Source: Paenibacillus sp. SZ31
GTDB lineage: Bacteria; Bacillota; Bacilli; Paenibacillales; Paenibacillaceae
NCBI RefSeq assembly: GCF_012912005.1
Contig: NZ_JABBEA010000027.1
Coordinates: forward strand, 1-43,700
Direction of reading: 5' to 3'
Length of the DNA: 43,700 nt
The translations under genes were made by a program, and so were the position numbers. The notes beneath the pieces were generated by a model, which did no database searches, was not told the DNA's origin, and was given only the letters and a program-made list of their open reading frames with translations. Below are positions 25,301 to 32,760 of this stretch, in pieces; the first letter of the stretch is position 1, and every line of letters starts with the position of its first letter.

Positions 25301-25337
25301 TGTCATTTCGCGGCAACTTTATTTTGTCATTTTGTGG
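25301..25337. promoter_or_regulatory. AraC-type operator: two direct repeats
   Basis: TGTCATTTCGCGG (25301-25313) and TGTCATTTTGTGG (25325-25337) match at 11 of 13 positions, with 24 bp between their starts. The first abuts the ssuD -35 box, as expected for an AraC activator site. They lie between the two divergent promoters. Confidence 0.6.
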
Positions 25338-25366
25338 TCTTTTCTCAGATTTAGGTCTTCCTGATC

Positions 25367-25396
25367 TTGAATATGTATAAAACCCACCTGTATAAT
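25367..25396 (+). promoter_or_regulatory. Promoter of the AraC gene
   Basis: TTGAAT (25367-25372), 18 bp, TATAAT (25391-25396). Ribosome site AAAGAGGTG follows about 40 bases later. Confidence 0.65.
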
Positions 25397-25448
25397 AGGT
25401 TATAAATAAAACTTTTAACGATACTTATACAATAAAGAGGTGTTCCTG

Positions 25449-26321
25449 ATGACCGAGAGCATGAAGGAGGACCACCATGAGTTTTTGGATATTATTTTCT
25501 TCACTCCATCTGAATTCGAGAAAGCTGGTGGCGCCTGGCCGATTCGCATTGGCCGCAACGTAGCCAAGACCAACTATCATATTGGCCCTCGTACCACACC
25601 TTATCATTATTTGCTATTTGTGCTGGAGGGGGAAGGTACATTCATACAGAACGGACAGCGTCACGCCCTTCGAGCCAGGGATGCGTTCTGTCTATTTCCG
25701 CATGTTACTCATGAGTACTGGACGGACCCGGAGGACACGTTGCAGAAAATATTTATTGCCTTTGACGGCGCACATGCAGCCGAACTGCTGTCTCGAATTG
25801 GACTTACACCCGATTCACCGTATCGTTCAGGTGTCCTGACACCGGAGACTGCAAGCGCCATGCGCTCGTTCATGGAGGATGTTCGCAAACCGCAGGACGG
25901 AGCGAGCGATCTGGGACGACTCACCCGGTTTCTAAGCCTCTTTGACCGGATTGCGCGTTCCCCCGCAACCAAAGGATTGCAACCAGATTCAGCCACACCT
26001 TGGCTTCAGAAAGGCAAGGAATACATGGACATTCATTTTGCAGGCGGCATCTCTGTGGAAGGTGTGTCCGCTCATGCGGGTGTGGATCGAACCCATTTTG
26101 CCAAACAGTTCCGCAAAGCCTATGGTTTGTCCCCTGTGCAGTATATCCAACAATTGAAAATGAATCAGGCTAAACGTCTGCTCGTGCAGACGCCGCTAAG
26201 TTTAACTGAAGTGGCTCATTCCGTAGGTTACCCGGACTTGTTCTCCTTCTCCAAAGCGTTCAAAAAGCAAGTTGGGCTACCTCCCAATCGCTATCGTACA
26301 GCGGAGAGCACGAAAGATTGA
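25449..26321 (+). CDS. AraC-family regulator of the divergent monooxygenase/transporter operon
   Basis: A 290-residue regulator. ATG 25449 is chosen since AGAGGTG lies 6 bases before it; a GTG at 25440 lies within that site. Residues about 15-150 form a cupin-type sensing domain (YHIGPRTTPYHYLLFVLEGE; FCLFPHVTHEYW). The last 100 residues hold two helix-turn-helix motifs (ISVEGVSAHAGVDRTHFAKQ; LTEVAHSVGYPDLFSFSKAF) and end with the family motif GLPPNRYR. It is transcribed away from the ssuD-like operon, and the 13-bp direct repeats between the promoters are its likely operator. The inducer is probably the transported sugar or a breakdown product. Confidence 0.88.
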   Translation: MTESMKEDHHEFLDIIFFTPSEFEKAGGAWPIRIGRNVAKTNYHIGPRTTPYHYLLFVLEGEGTFIQNGQRHALRARDAFCLFPHVTHEYWTDPEDTLQKIFIAFDGAHAAELLSRIGLTPDSPYRSGVLTPETASAMRSFMEDVRKPQDGASDLGRLTRFLSLFDRIARSPATKGLQPDSATPWLQKGKEYMDIHFAGGISVEGVSAHAGVDRTHFAKQFRKAYGLSPVQYIQQLKMNQAKRLLVQTPLSLTEVAHSVGYPDLFSFSKAFKKQVGLPPNRYRTAESTKD

Positions 26322-26468
26322 GGGAGCGCCCTTTCGCTCCCCAGCCTATAACTCAGTCTCGTGTACCCTGACTTGTGTACGATACCGTATCTACCGAAGT
26401 ACAGCGGACTCCTGAGTTTCATAGCCTGCACACCATAACTTGCAAAATCCATTACTAAATCCACCACC

Positions 26469-26508
26469 AAAGAAGGCAAGCCCCATTAACCCGGGACTTG
26501 CCTTCTTT
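26469..26508. terminator. Bidirectional terminator between AraC gene and exopolysaccharide locus
   Basis: AAAGAAGGCAAG pairs perfectly with CTTGCCTTCTTT, with a GC-rich inner part. A runs and T runs flank it on both strands. It is 60 bases from the stop of the last exopolysaccharide gene. Confidence 0.8.
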
Positions 26509-26568
26509 CTATACTATATTCTTGACGCACGTACCAAGAATCAGGAACTTTTTTACGTTGACCTAACG

Positions 26569-27492
26569 CTATTCTTTCTCCTTATCCTTACGCGCAAGCG
26601 GAATTCCGTTCTCTTTGGCATACCATGCTTCATAATGATGCACAGCCACACCTGCAAAAGAAGAATGAGAGGAACCCAGATCGAACACCTTCGCCATCTC
26701 TTCATTCATATTGCTAACCGGTTTACGGAAAAAGGTCAGGTGATCCCCCTCGTGTGTATCGGCGAGTTCCGCTCCTATCCAGACTTTCTTGCCGAGATCA
26801 TCCGCTTCGTCCAGTTCTTCCTTGGACAGATCATACATCTGCTGCCCACTATCCCGGTAAGCCATGATTGCCACTGCATCGAAGTTGGAGATCACCCAGC
26901 GACTGAATGTACCCTCACCTTCAGCCGACTGATGGGCATCTAGCCAGAACGGAATGGCCGCGCTCATGTACAGTCCGGCATCCTCTCCGGCTTTCGTCCA
27001 GGCCTTCATGTTGTTCTGCCACTCTGCAATGACGCTACTTTCCTCGTTCTCCCAGCGCTTCAGCTGATACGGCTCCACATCCAGTTGAATGCCTTGGAAG
27101 CGTTCATTCTTCGCCGAAGCTGCATTGTATGCTCGTACTCGCTCGATAAAAGCAAGCCCTTCATCCCGCTTCTCCTCATAGGCCCAGTCTGCATGACCGT
27201 TAAGTCCATGCACTTCAATCTCGGCCTGCCCTGCAGCCGCAATGAATTTGCGGTATGTTGCGTCAGGCACCTCATCCTGAATTTGCAGGAAGATGGTATC
27301 TACGCCCTGTTCTTTGGAAAAGGCAATAATCTCAGGCGTCTGTTCTGCAATAATGGACGCGTCCCACAGCCAGGTCGCTTTGTGTTCCTCTGCCGAGAAC
27401 CATTTGAACATCCAGGACAGAAGCAGCAGGCACAACACCACAGCCAGAATGGCCCATTTCGCCATACCCACCAGTTTGCCCCGTTGCCTCAT
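26569..27492 (-). CDS. Membrane-anchored TIM-barrel hydrolase-like protein
   Basis: A 307-residue protein with GAGGAA before ATG 27492. One N-terminal membrane helix (about 11-30) anchors an extracytoplasmic domain. That domain has barrel features: WLWDASIIAEQTPEIIAFSK, GVDTIFLQIQDE, GIQLDVEPYQL with a D-x-E pair like GH18-type catalytic motifs, then AIMAYRDSG, and WIGAELADT. No exact family recognised. It is the last gene of the exopolysaccharide locus, starting 8 bases after the nucleotide-sugar dehydrogenase. It may trim or modify the exported polymer. Confidence 0.65.
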   Translation of the reverse strand: MRQRGKLVGMAKWAILAVVLCLLLLSWMFKWFSAEEHKATWLWDASIIAEQTPEIIAFSKEQGVDTIFLQIQDEVPDATYRKFIAAAGQAEIEVHGLNGHADWAYEEKRDEGLAFIERVRAYNAASAKNERFQGIQLDVEPYQLKRWENEESSVIAEWQNNMKAWTKAGEDAGLYMSAAIPFWLDAHQSAEGEGTFSRWVISNFDAVAIMAYRDSGQQMYDLSKEELDEADDLGKKVWIGAELADTHEGDHLTFFRKPVSNMNEEMAKVFDLGSSHSSFAGVAVHHYEAWYAKENGIPLARKDKEKE

Positions 27493-27500
27493 ATATTTCC

Positions 27501-28868
27501 TCAGACGAGCAACGCTTCACTTGGCTCAAGCACAGGATGCTGTACCGAGTGACCAATCTTGTAAATGTGCGGATGTGTGTACGAACGGAACGCATTACGT
27601 GTATCCAGAATCGGAACACCCATCTCGGCAATATCAAAGTAAGGCAAATCGCTGTGGTTGGTGATTAGCACGATGCAATCGTACTTCTTGAACTGTTCCA
27701 GATTGAACGCTTCGCTGTGTACGGTCTCCCCATGCTTGTCCTGGAAGGAATCTGCATGTGGATCGTAGTAGCTAACGTTAGCTCCACTTTCCTTGAACAG
27801 TTCATATACTTCCAGTCCTGGTGATTCACGCAGATCGGCAATATTCGGTTTGTACGACATGCCGAGGAGCAGAATATTGGATTTACGTACGGATTTAGCG
27901 TATTCGTTCAAAATCGTTGACGTTTTGTTCAACACATAATATGGCATGTTGTCATTGGTGGATTGCGCCAGCTCAATGAATTTGCTATAGAAACGGAAGC
28001 CTTTGGCCTTCCATGACAGGTACATCGGATCAAGCGGGATGCAGTGTCCACCGATGCCTGGGCCTGGATAGAATGGCATGAAACCAAATGGTTTCGTTGC
28101 CGCCGCGTCAATCACTTCCCAGATATCGATGCCCATGCGGTCGCACATCATCGCCATTTCATTCACAAAGGCAATGTTCACGCTGCGGAATGTGTTCTCC
28201 AACAGTTTGGACATCTCAGCCACTTTCGGGGAAGATACCGGTACTACTGTTTCTACATATTTGCTATATAGCGCTGTTCCGAGTTTCAGGCAGGCTTCAG
28301 TCGTGCCCCCGATTACTTTCGGAGTATTAAATGTTGTGAAACGTCCGTTCGACGGGTCCACACGCTCAGGCGAGAAGCAGAGGAAATAGTCTTTACCTGC
28401 TTCTTGTCCGATCTTGTCCAGCTGCTGCTGGATCAGTTCTTCGGTTGTACCTGGATAAGTAGTGCTCTCCAGCGTAATCAACATGCCTGGTTTCATATGC
28501 AGTTTGATCTGATCCACAACGGTCTCAATGTAAGACGTATCCGGGTCCTGATTCTCACTAAGCGGTGTTGGTACGCAGATACTAAGTGCGTCGATCACGC
28601 GCAGCATACTGTAATCTGTCGTTGGCTGGAAACGACCGCTTTGCATTACTTTTTTCAACTCATCGGACGAAATATCGTGAATATAGGAATCTCCTTGATA
28701 GATACTTTCTACTTTGGACGCATCCAGATCAATTCCGATTACCGTGAAACCTTGATTGACCATTTCCACGGCAAGTGGAAGTCCTACGTAACCGAGCCCG
28801 ACGACGCCGAGTACAGCTTCTTTATTTTCAATCGCATTCAGTAATGTGTGGAATTGTTGATTCTCCAT
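27501..28868 (-). CDS. Nucleotide-sugar (UDP-HexNAc type) dehydrogenase
   Basis: A 455-residue NAD-dependent enzyme that oxidises C6 of a UDP-sugar to the uronic acid. The Rossmann motif GVVGLGYVGLPLAVEMVNQG is at residues 21-40. The middle domain has SPERVDPSN and KLLENTFRSVNIAFVNEMA. The catalytic Cys is in GPGIGGHCIPLDP. The C-terminal domain has LLGMSYKPNIADLRESPGLE. GYVGLPLA and overall length fit the WbpA/TviB group (UDP-GlcNAc or UDP-ManNAc dehydrogenases) better than plain UDP-glucose dehydrogenase. GGAGGG precedes ATG 28868. It probably supplies an acidic sugar precursor to the synthase in the same locus. Confidence 0.88.
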   Translation of the reverse strand: MENQQFHTLLNAIENKEAVLGVVGLGYVGLPLAVEMVNQGFTVIGIDLDASKVESIYQGDSYIHDISSDELKKVMQSGRFQPTTDYSMLRVIDALSICVPTPLSENQDPDTSYIETVVDQIKLHMKPGMLITLESTTYPGTTEELIQQQLDKIGQEAGKDYFLCFSPERVDPSNGRFTTFNTPKVIGGTTEACLKLGTALYSKYVETVVPVSSPKVAEMSKLLENTFRSVNIAFVNEMAMMCDRMGIDIWEVIDAAATKPFGFMPFYPGPGIGGHCIPLDPMYLSWKAKGFRFYSKFIELAQSTNDNMPYYVLNKTSTILNEYAKSVRKSNILLLGMSYKPNIADLRESPGLEVYELFKESGANVSYYDPHADSFQDKHGETVHSEAFNLEQFKKYDCIVLITNHSDLPYFDIAEMGVPILDTRNAFRSYTHPHIYKIGHSVQHPVLEPSEALLV

Positions 28869-29022
28869 GATATTCCCTCCGGGCAGTGTATTTGATGGTG
28901 CTTAAAATCCATATAAATAGATGAGTGTCTGTGCTCTAAATGTTGCTCTAATCTATCTGATTCATAGTGTAAAAAAAGCTCTTACTTTGCACTTCACACA
29001 ATCAGCATATTCAAGCCGTCTT

Positions 29023-29826
29023 CTAATGCAGGCAGCGTCTGATTCGGGCATCCAGTTCTACAGGCGAGAACGGTTTGGTCATGTAATCATCCACTCCGCT
29101 GCGGAAACATTGACTGATCGTCTGCTCGACACGTTGCTCGGTTAACACGACAATTTTGGGTGGCTGCTCCATCTTCAGATTCTGGATATGATGAATGAAC
29201 GGCAGACCGTCGATGCCATACAGATTCAGCTCGGTGAGCACCAGGTCTGGTGTGACTTTCTCGATCAACTCCAGTGCAGCCAGTCCATCTACGGCTTCAT
29301 AGGTTTCGTAGCCCTGCATCTTCAGTCGCAACTGCAGGAATTCGCGTACCGTCGGATCGTTATCCACAATCAAAATGCGTTCCGGCTCGTCCACTGTATT
29401 GTCCAGCGTGTAGATATGAATCTCCGACGAATCTACGAGCTTCGAGGATTCAGCCATATGCTGAATGGTTGCCTTCGAAGGGCGCTCCCCTTCCGGGAAA
29501 CTGGCCAGTGTAATCTGTGGATCGGCACCGGGCACGGTCTCTTGCAGCTCATGCTTGATCCGAAGCCCTTCATAGTGAACCTCATCCAGTGACAACCCTG
29601 GCAGCAGGACAGCAATCGCCTGGGTCGCCCCATCCTTCCACACCTGGAAGGCAGACTCACTCGTTTGCTCCAGATGTGTCCTGACCTGCTGCTCAGGTTG
29701 AGAGTTTCCTGCACAATGGATGAACATTAAGCCGCATGTTTCGGCACCCGTTTCCTTCAATCCCTGTTCTACACTTCGGTACACATTAACGGCAGCCTCA
29801 CGCTGCAATGTCGCCGTATTTGGCAT
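29023..29826 (-). CDS. Degenerate GGDEF-like domain plus pseudo-receiver protein
   Basis: A 267-residue cytosolic protein. ATG 29826 is used (AAGGGTGG 8 bases before); GTG 29838 is an alternative. Residues 1-130 resemble a worn GGDEF domain (AIAVLLPGLSLDEVHYEGLR; ITLASFPEGERPS) without the GGDEF signature, so cyclase activity is unlikely. Residues 150-265 are a response-regulator receiver (ILIVDNDPTVREFLQLRLKM). The phosphorylated Asp is replaced by Glu199 (DLVLTELNLYGIDG), while the acidic pair (D155), Thr229 and Lys251 remain. A Glu here can mimic the phosphorylated state. B. subtilis YdaK, a degenerate GGDEF c-di-GMP receptor beside an exopolysaccharide synthase, is an analogue. A control role for the synthase is inferred. 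Confidence 0.7.
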   Translation of the reverse strand: MPNTATLQREAAVNVYRSVEQGLKETGAETCGLMFIHCAGNSQPEQQVRTHLEQTSESAFQVWKDGATQAIAVLLPGLSLDEVHYEGLRIKHELQETVPGADPQITLASFPEGERPSKATIQHMAESSKLVDSSEIHIYTLDNTVDEPERILIVDNDPTVREFLQLRLKMQGYETYEAVDGLAALELIEKVTPDLVLTELNLYGIDGLPFIHHIQNLKMEQPPKIVVLTEQRVEQTISQCFRSGVDDYMTKPFSPVELDARIRRCLH

Positions 29827-29876
29827 GTTCTTTTCCACCCTTCTCCTCGATTATCTATATAAGTCCAGAAAATATT

Positions 29877-30064
29877 ATTTACACTGACACTCCGATGACA
29901 GAACAGCCTTTCGATCACTGTTATCCCCAGATTTTTTGATTCCTTTATACAAGGGGAAATCCGGGGATAAGCGTATGCTTTCGATGCAGCTTTCTTTCAG
30001 AAAGCTTTTAGGTGCACGCTTCGCTTCTTCAAGCTTTTTCTGCCCTCTCCGTTATCGTGTAAAT
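29877..30064 (+). repeat. Dispersed ~188-bp foldable repeat, copy C
   Basis: Ends are perfect inverted ATTTACAC / GTGTAAAT. It shares with copy A the CACTGTTATCCCC stem, the AGCTTTCT-TTC-AGAAAGCT hairpin, GCTTCGCTTCTTC and TGCCCTCTCCGTTA. It lies between the synthase gene and the pseudo-receiver gene and almost fills that 276-bp gap. Confidence 0.85.
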
Positions 30065-30102
30065 GTCTAGTTGGACATATAATTGCTTTGATTATTCTTT
30101 AC

Positions 30103-31503
30103 TTAAGCGGCTTCGCTTGTTTTCTTCTCATCCTCGGACCAGCTTTGGCGTGTCATGGTACCCCATGAGTTGTTGTTTTGCATGAACTGCACATGTCCCT
30201 GCAATCTCCACAGTACGCCCAGCTGATGGTAGCCGACGAATTTCAGCGCGGAGTAGACCAGCATTTTGACCAGATCGGAGAGCTTGTTGTAACGTTTGAA
30301 AGCAATCTCCTCCAGAACTAGTGCGCCTACACTCAGCAGATAACCACTCACGAAGTTCAATAGTCCGAATAGAACCAGAATCGGCCATTGCGTCATATCC
30401 AGAAGCACATATCCGGCGAGAGCCAGAAGTCCGGTAATCCGGAAATATGGGTTCAATGCTTCAAAAATAACGTTATATGGCATGGTCACCATACCCATAA
30501 CCTTATATTTCGGATTGAACAACATGCCGCGATTCTCGATCATGTTCTTCAGATTTCCGCGGCCCCAGCGCTTGCGCTGACTGGACAAAATTCGGTAGGA
30601 ATCCGGTGCTTGTGTCCAGCATACGGCCTCAGGACAGAAGGCAACGCGGTACTTCAATTTGTTTTCCAACATGTAACGGTGAAGCTTGATGATGATGTTC
30701 ATGTCTTCCCCAGGATAACCATCCCGGTATCCACCCACTGCGATAACAGCGTCCTTACGGAACATGCCGAAGGCACCAGAGACAATGATCAGACCGTTCA
30801 TGTGACTCCAGCCAATCCGTCCGCCCAGGAAGGCTTTGAGATATTCAATCGACTGGAACATGGGCCAGATCTTGCGTGGCAGCGATACATCTTGCACTGC
30901 CCCGTTTTCAATTTTGCAGCCATTGGCTATCCTTACATCTCCACCGATGGCTACCGTCTCTTCCGGATTCTCCATATACATGCGTGCCATGCGGATCAGG
31001 GCATCCTTCTCCAGCAACGAATCGGCATCGATGGAAGAAATCAACGGATAATGGGACAGGTTGATCCCGGCATTGAGGGAATCGGCCTTCCCGCCGTTTT
31101 CCTTGTCAATGACATACAGATCCGGGAACTCCGGATTATGATAGATCCCACGAATTTTCTGACAGGCAATCTTGCCCCGAATCTTCGTATTAGGTACCGG
31201 CTTCAGGCGATATTCTTCTAACAAGATCTTCAGCGTGGCATCGCTGGAGCCATCATTCACAACAATGACTTCATACGTTGGATAATTCAGCGTCATCAAG
31301 CAGTTCACATTTTCAATAATCGTCAGTTCCTCGTTGTATGCCGGTACCAGCAGAGAAACCGAAGGCACCAGTTCCGAGCCTGACAATGTATTGTATTTGG
31401 AATAATGCGACCGCCGGAAGATCGTCCAGATATTACGAAACGATAAGGCCAGAATGGAAAAATAGAGCGTATTTACAAAAACAACATAGTAGATTGCGAC
31501 CAT
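30103..31503 (-). CDS. Processive family-2 glycosyltransferase (exopolysaccharide synthase)
   Basis: A 466-residue membrane enzyme of the PgaC/NodC/BcsA type. It has N-terminal helix 2-20, a cytosolic catalytic domain (about 48-320) and several C-terminal helices (330-430). Catalytic motifs are complete: D84 in VVNDGSSD, D159-A-D161, GED at 265-267 and QRKRW at 309-313, so it should make and extrude a beta-linked polymer. Lys/Asn-rich GGKADSLNAG matches family substrate-site sequence. ATG 31503 has no ribosome site; AGGAGGGG instead sits 6 bases before an in-frame CTG at 31533 that overlaps the previous gene. It is the core of the locus with the HEAT protein and the anchored hydrolase upstream. 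Confidence 0.88.
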   Translation of the reverse strand: MVAIYYVVFVNTLYFSILALSFRNIWTIFRRSHYSKYNTLSGSELVPSVSLLVPAYNEELTIIENVNCLMTLNYPTYEVIVVNDGSSDATLKILLEEYRLKPVPNTKIRGKIACQKIRGIYHNPEFPDLYVIDKENGGKADSLNAGINLSHYPLISSIDADSLLEKDALIRMARMYMENPEETVAIGGDVRIANGCKIENGAVQDVSLPRKIWPMFQSIEYLKAFLGGRIGWSHMNGLIIVSGAFGMFRKDAVIAVGGYRDGYPGEDMNIIIKLHRYMLENKLKYRVAFCPEAVCWTQAPDSYRILSSQRKRWGRGNLKNMIENRGMLFNPKYKVMGMVTMPYNVIFEALNPYFRITGLLALAGYVLLDMTQWPILVLFGLLNFVSGYLLSVGALVLEEIAFKRYNKLSDLVKMLVYSALKFVGYHQLGVLWRLQGHVQFMQNNNSWGTMTRQSWSEDEKKTSEAA

Positions 31504-31525
31504 GCCGTAGATTAATAGTAGATCC

Positions 31526-32734
31526 CTAAGCAGTGTAATCCCCTCCTACCGTAGCGACACCTGTGCGCTTCTTGCTCGTTCTGTTCTCGCGTACAGGGCC
31601 AAAATAGCGATCGTACAGCAGTCTTTTTTTGTTATGCGCAATCATCTGCTCTACAGCTCTGTCCTCGGTTCTCGTATGCTGCATGGTACTTTCGATCTGC
31701 TGCATCGCAATCTCGCGTTCAGCACCTGTACCTTGCACTGCTGCCTGACACAGCGCTTCGAATCCCGGTTCACCGAGCTTGCTCAGACTCTCCGCACTGT
31801 TATAACGAACTCTCCAGTCTTCATCCCGCAGCGCTTTGCGCAGTAATGGAATGCTGCCAGATGCATGTTTCGAACCGAGCGCTTGTACGACTTCGGCGCG
31901 AACTTCCGGGTCGGTATCCTGAATAAGCTTCAGAATCGTCTCATCCCGGAGTGCCGGACTTGCGCTAAGGTACAGCTTCACCGCTTCGGCACGTACATCC
32001 TGATGTTCTGCGCCTACCAGTCTGTCGAGTGCAGGCATCACTTCAGGTACAGCCTGTCCCCACATGGCAACCAGTCCGACTTTGACAAAATCAGGATTCC
32101 GATCTTCCAGCAACTCAATTAGAATTCTGCTCGTATCCAGACTCGCTTCGAGCAGAATATCTGCTGCCAGATGGTGAATGGACTTGCCTTTGGTTAACAG
32201 CAAAGCGAGCATGTCTTTCAGTTCACCTTGCCGAGTCGTACATCTGGAGATAGAACGACCAATCATAATGGCCATCGGACCTGGTTTCTCATCCTTCAGC
32301 AATTCCATCAAACCCGGAACGGCTTCGGGACAACGCATGCCACCCAAGCGATAAGCCGCATCAATCTGGCGGCCGTAACGCAGACGACCCAGTTCCTTCA
32401 GATCATGCTCTACGAATCCTGCTTCACGACACAGTGCAATTAATTTGTCGCGATATTCACCCTTGAACTGGTCGATCCATTCAATCAGCCTGTCCTGAAT
32501 GACTCTGCGTTCCAGCGGAGCCAGCTTGCCTGGTGGCAGTCTGAGCGGACTATTCTCGGTCAAAGCCGTTTGCAGATAGGTGAAGTAGTCACGCTGTTTC
32601 AATTCATAGAACGCCGTCTTGCGTCGTTTGCCATTGTGGGACATTTTCATGGCAAACAATACGATGACGCCTACAACCACGAGTGCGATACAAATGTACA
32701 AAAACAGATAGGCCAAAGCCAAACTTGGAAACAT
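31526..32734 (-). CDS. Membrane-anchored HEAT-repeat protein
   Basis: A 402-residue protein with AAAGGAGG 10 bases before ATG 32734. Residues 5-29 are one membrane helix (LALAYLFLYICIALVVVGVI). The rest is cytosolic and helical with at least five HEAT/PBS-lyase-type repeats, for example AYRLGGMRCPEAVPGLMELL, EVRAEVVQALGSKHASGSIP and DWRVRYNSAESLSKLGEPGF. HEAT repeats are protein-binding scaffolds. Placed 22 bp before the synthase gene and 26 bp after the hydrolase gene, it probably helps to assemble the synthase complex at the membrane. Confidence 0.8.
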   Translation of the reverse strand: MFPSLALAYLFLYICIALVVVGVIVLFAMKMSHNGKRRKTAFYELKQRDYFTYLQTALTENSPLRLPPGKLAPLERRVIQDRLIEWIDQFKGEYRDKLIALCREAGFVEHDLKELGRLRYGRQIDAAYRLGGMRCPEAVPGLMELLKDEKPGPMAIMIGRSISRCTTRQGELKDMLALLLTKGKSIHHLAADILLEASLDTSRILIELLEDRNPDFVKVGLVAMWGQAVPEVMPALDRLVGAEHQDVRAEAVKLYLSASPALRDETILKLIQDTDPEVRAEVVQALGSKHASGSIPLLRKALRDEDWRVRYNSAESLSKLGEPGFEALCQAAVQGTGAEREIAMQQIESTMQHTRTEDRAVEQMIAHNKKRLLYDRYFGPVRENRTSKKRTGVATVGGDYTA

Positions 32735-32760
32735 GTGAAAAGGTCCTCCTTTATACTCAT

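Noticed and set aside
26322..26341. GGGAGCG/CGCTCCC hairpin directly after the AraC stop
   Set aside because: No T run follows; the stem at 26469-26508 is a much better terminator.
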